Below, piece after piece: positions 57,935-59,607 of a stretch of 59,607 bases of DNA. The DNA lies in NCBI GenBank assembly GCA_018400295.1, contig JAGYMZ010000014.1:1-59607 (forward strand), in the 5' to 3' direction. The position numbers and the translations under genes were made by a program. The stretch is from Bacteroidales bacterium (GTDB lineage: Bacteria; Bacteroidota; Bacteroidia; Bacteroidales; B18-G4). The notes under the pieces are model-generated. The model ran no database searches and was not told where the DNA came from. It saw only the letters and a program-made list of their open reading frames with translations. Numbering within the stretch: position 1 is the stretch's first letter; each line of letters opens with the position of its first letter.

Positions 57935-58549
57935 ATGAAAATTGTTGATGTGACCGGGAAGCGATGCCCGATGCCCCTGGTTGAAACAAAAAAGGCGCTG
58001 ATGGGATCCAAACCGGATGAGGCCATTAAAATATTGATCGATAATGAAGTGTCCAAAAACAACGTATTGAAATTCCTTGAGGACAACGGGGTGCATGCCG
58101 GGGTCAGCATCCGGGGCAATACTTATGAGCTCTTGCTGAATCCGGCGGAGGCAACGGCCTTATCTGAAGAGAAGCCCCTGGAGGAATATTGCCGTCCTGA
58201 AAATGGAGCAGCAAAGGATTATGTGGTCGTTTTTGCCAGGGACCGGATCGGGGACGGGGCTGAGGAGCTCGGTAAAATGCTGGTCGGGGGCTTCCTGGAA
58301 ACATTCATGGCCCTGGACCGGCTCCCGGAAAAGATCATTTTCATCAATTCCGGGATTTTTCTCATACTGAAGGGGTCGCCTTATCTGGCAGCCTTGAAAA
58401 ACCTGGAGGATAAAGGTGTAAAACTCATGGCCTGCGGTACGTGTATGGAACATTATGGTCAAGTGAAAGAAATGGCCCTTGGGGAGATATCCAATGCATA
58501 CGATATCCTGTCTGCGCTGACCGGAGCCGGTAAAGTATTGAACTTGTAA
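57935..58549 (+). CDS. yedF: Selenium metabolism protein YedF (TusA-DsrE fusion)
   Basis: A 204-residue protein linked to selenium use. Seen: an N-terminal TusA/SirA-like domain with the active cysteine C11 in GKRCPMPLVETKKAL and a C-terminal DsrE-like domain (VVFARDRIGDGAEELGKML, then MACGTCMEHYGQV) with two cysteines. The family is a marker found in selenium-using genomes; it may hand sulfur or selenium to SelD. It lies between selB and selD and ends exactly before the selD start. Role of the family not established. Confidence 0.85.
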   Translation: MKIVDVTGKRCPMPLVETKKALMGSKPDEAIKILIDNEVSKNNVLKFLEDNGVHAGVSIRGNTYELLLNPAEATALSEEKPLEEYCRPENGAAKDYVVVFARDRIGDGAEELGKMLVGGFLETFMALDRLPEKIIFINSGIFLILKGSPYLAALKNLEDKGVKLMACGTCMEHYGQVKEMALGEISNAYDILSALTGAGKVLNL

Positions 58550-59596
58550 ATGCAGTATATGAAATATGATCTTTTGTCCATGGTGGATCAGGGAGGATGC
58601 TCTGCAAAACTTTCAGCGGCAGAGCTGAACAGGGTTTTGCGTGACCTGCCGGTTATGAAGGATGATCACCTGCTTGTCAATATCAGCACCCATGATGATG
58701 CCGGGGTGTATAAGATACGCGAGGACTATGCGCTGATCCAGACGACCGATTTTTTTCCGCCGGTCTGTTCGGATGGGTATGATTTCGGACAGGTCTCTGC
58801 CGCCAATGCAATGAGTGATGTGTATGCTATGGGCGGACAAGTCCTTACCGCTTTAAACCTGGTCATGTTTCCCCCCAAATTGCCCCTTGAAATATTAAAG
58901 GATATCCTTCGGGGGGGGCAGGAGAAAGTCGCGGAGGCCGGAGGAGTTATCGCCGGCGGTCATACCATTGCGGACGATATTCCCAAATATGGCCTAGCTG
59001 TGACAGGATGGGTGGATCCGGAAAATCTGGTGACCAATGATCAGGCAAAAGAGGGGGATGTCCTCATCCTGACCAAACCCATTGGCACCGGGGTGATCAT
59101 TGCGGCGAAGAAAAACGGGCTTTGCAGGGAAGAAACATACCAGATCGCTGTTGAAAGCATGAAATTGCTGAACAACGAAGCCGCCCGGGTCATGAACGAT
59201 CATCGCATCCGCTGCGCTACCGATATTACCGGCTTCAGCCTGCTTGGGCATGCCTTTAATATTGCCTCCGCCAGCCGTATGACCCTTAGGATACATGCAA
59301 GCGATGTGCCTGCGCTTCCGGAGGTACACGATCTGATCGAACTGGGCTGTATTCCGGGCGCTGCCTTCCGTAACCTGGATTTTGTTGAAAAGGAATGTGC
59401 CTGTGCTCCGGACCTCGGGTATAATTCCAAAATGTTTTTGGTGGATGCCCAGACTTCCGGAGGGATTTTGATGGCATGCCCGGGGAAATATGCGGACCTT
59501 GTGCTGGAAGAACTGAAAAACGGCAGATATCCGGAATCTTCCGTGATCGGGGAAGTAATGGAACAGGGAGCCCGTCCCCTGATCGTGGAAGCTTAA
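58550..59596 (+). CDS. selD: Selenide, water dikinase SelD
   Basis: A 348-residue enzyme that makes selenophosphate from selenide and ATP. With the start at 58550, directly after the yedF stop, the catalytic residues fall at C17 and K20 (GGCSAKL), the same numbering as in E. coli SelD. The second cysteine of the usual GCGCK motif is replaced by A19. Other motifs: LIQTTDFFPPVCSDGYDFGQVSAANAMSDVYAMGGQVLTALNLV, GVIAGGHTIADDIPKYGLAVTG, ILTKPIGTGVI and ATDITGFSLLGHAFNIASAS. This is the cysteine form, so SelD itself does not need selenocysteine. Confidence 0.97.
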   Translation: MQYMKYDLLSMVDQGGCSAKLSAAELNRVLRDLPVMKDDHLLVNISTHDDAGVYKIREDYALIQTTDFFPPVCSDGYDFGQVSAANAMSDVYAMGGQVLTALNLVMFPPKLPLEILKDILRGGQEKVAEAGGVIAGGHTIADDIPKYGLAVTGWVDPENLVTNDQAKEGDVLILTKPIGTGVIIAAKKNGLCREETYQIAVESMKLLNNEAARVMNDHRIRCATDITGFSLLGHAFNIASASRMTLRIHASDVPALPEVHDLIELGCIPGAAFRNLDFVEKECACAPDLGYNSKMFLVDAQTSGGILMACPGKYADLVLEELKNGRYPESSVIGEVMEQGARPLIVEA

Positions 59597-59607
59597 GATC
59601 CATTGAC

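Noticed and set aside
57065-58096. A 343-residue open frame antisense to selB and yedF
   Set aside because: It spans parts of two real genes and shows no domain pattern.
54504-59596. In-frame UGA codons in the sel genes marking a selenoprotein
   Set aside because: selA, selB, yedF and selD read through without internal UGA, and SelD uses Cys17.

Overview
The window reads as chromosomal DNA of a Bacteroidota bacterium, most likely class Bacteroidia. Evidence: a GldH gliding lipoprotein, a type IX secretion C-terminal signal, PCMD and OmpA-like beta-barrel surface proteins, type III pantothenate kinase, a purH-mreBCD block, weak Shine-Dalgarno sites, and many copies of the Bacteroidota -7 promoter element TAnnTTTG. 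I see no IS element, prophage, CRISPR array or rRNA.

Layout. 1-1437: a partial diacylglycerol kinase gene divergent from an App1-type phosphatidate phosphatase. 1670-10783: seven co-directional genes for exported proteins: three with LPP20/FlgT-like features (one with a probable DUF4384 region), a large transglutaminase-like protein, an FN3-like lipoprotein, a small membrane protein and a secreted caspase (C14). 10820-18667: a FemAB-like enzyme, an AT-hook-like protein, a capsule pair (polyprenyl-phosphate sugar transferase and Wzi-like barrel), a C69 dipeptidase and RNase HI. 18709-19759: an exosortase divergent from a 72-residue protein with a sorting-signal-like tail. 19909-28408: coaX, an outer-membrane protein, a TPR protein, lptC, a CNNM/CorC protein and a PpiD-like chaperone, a likely envelope-biogenesis block. 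28454-36819: an ABC permease, purH, mreBCD, a TlpA-like lipoprotein, lutB and rpiB. 37344-41310: nadA after a 524-base intergenic region, a MORN-repeat protein, an OB-fold-like lipoprotein, a PepSY membrane protein and a 57-residue membrane protein. 41317-51444: RNase R, a double-ABC peptide importer ATPase, comF, two PCMD proteins, a beta-barrel and a lamin-tail protein. 51597-53977: asd, ribF, gldH.

54167-59596 is a complete selenocysteine locus: tRNA-Phe, a strong terminator, tRNA-Sec (anticodon UCA), selA, selB, a YedF/TusA-DsrE protein and selD. SelD makes selenophosphate, SelA converts Ser-tRNA-Sec to Sec-tRNA-Sec, and SelB delivers it to recoded UGA codons. No selenoprotein gene is visible here, so the users must lie elsewhere.

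The parts most worth following up are the LPP20-transglutaminase-caspase cluster, the exosortase with its candidate dedicated substrate, and the selenocysteine island placed directly after tRNA-Phe.
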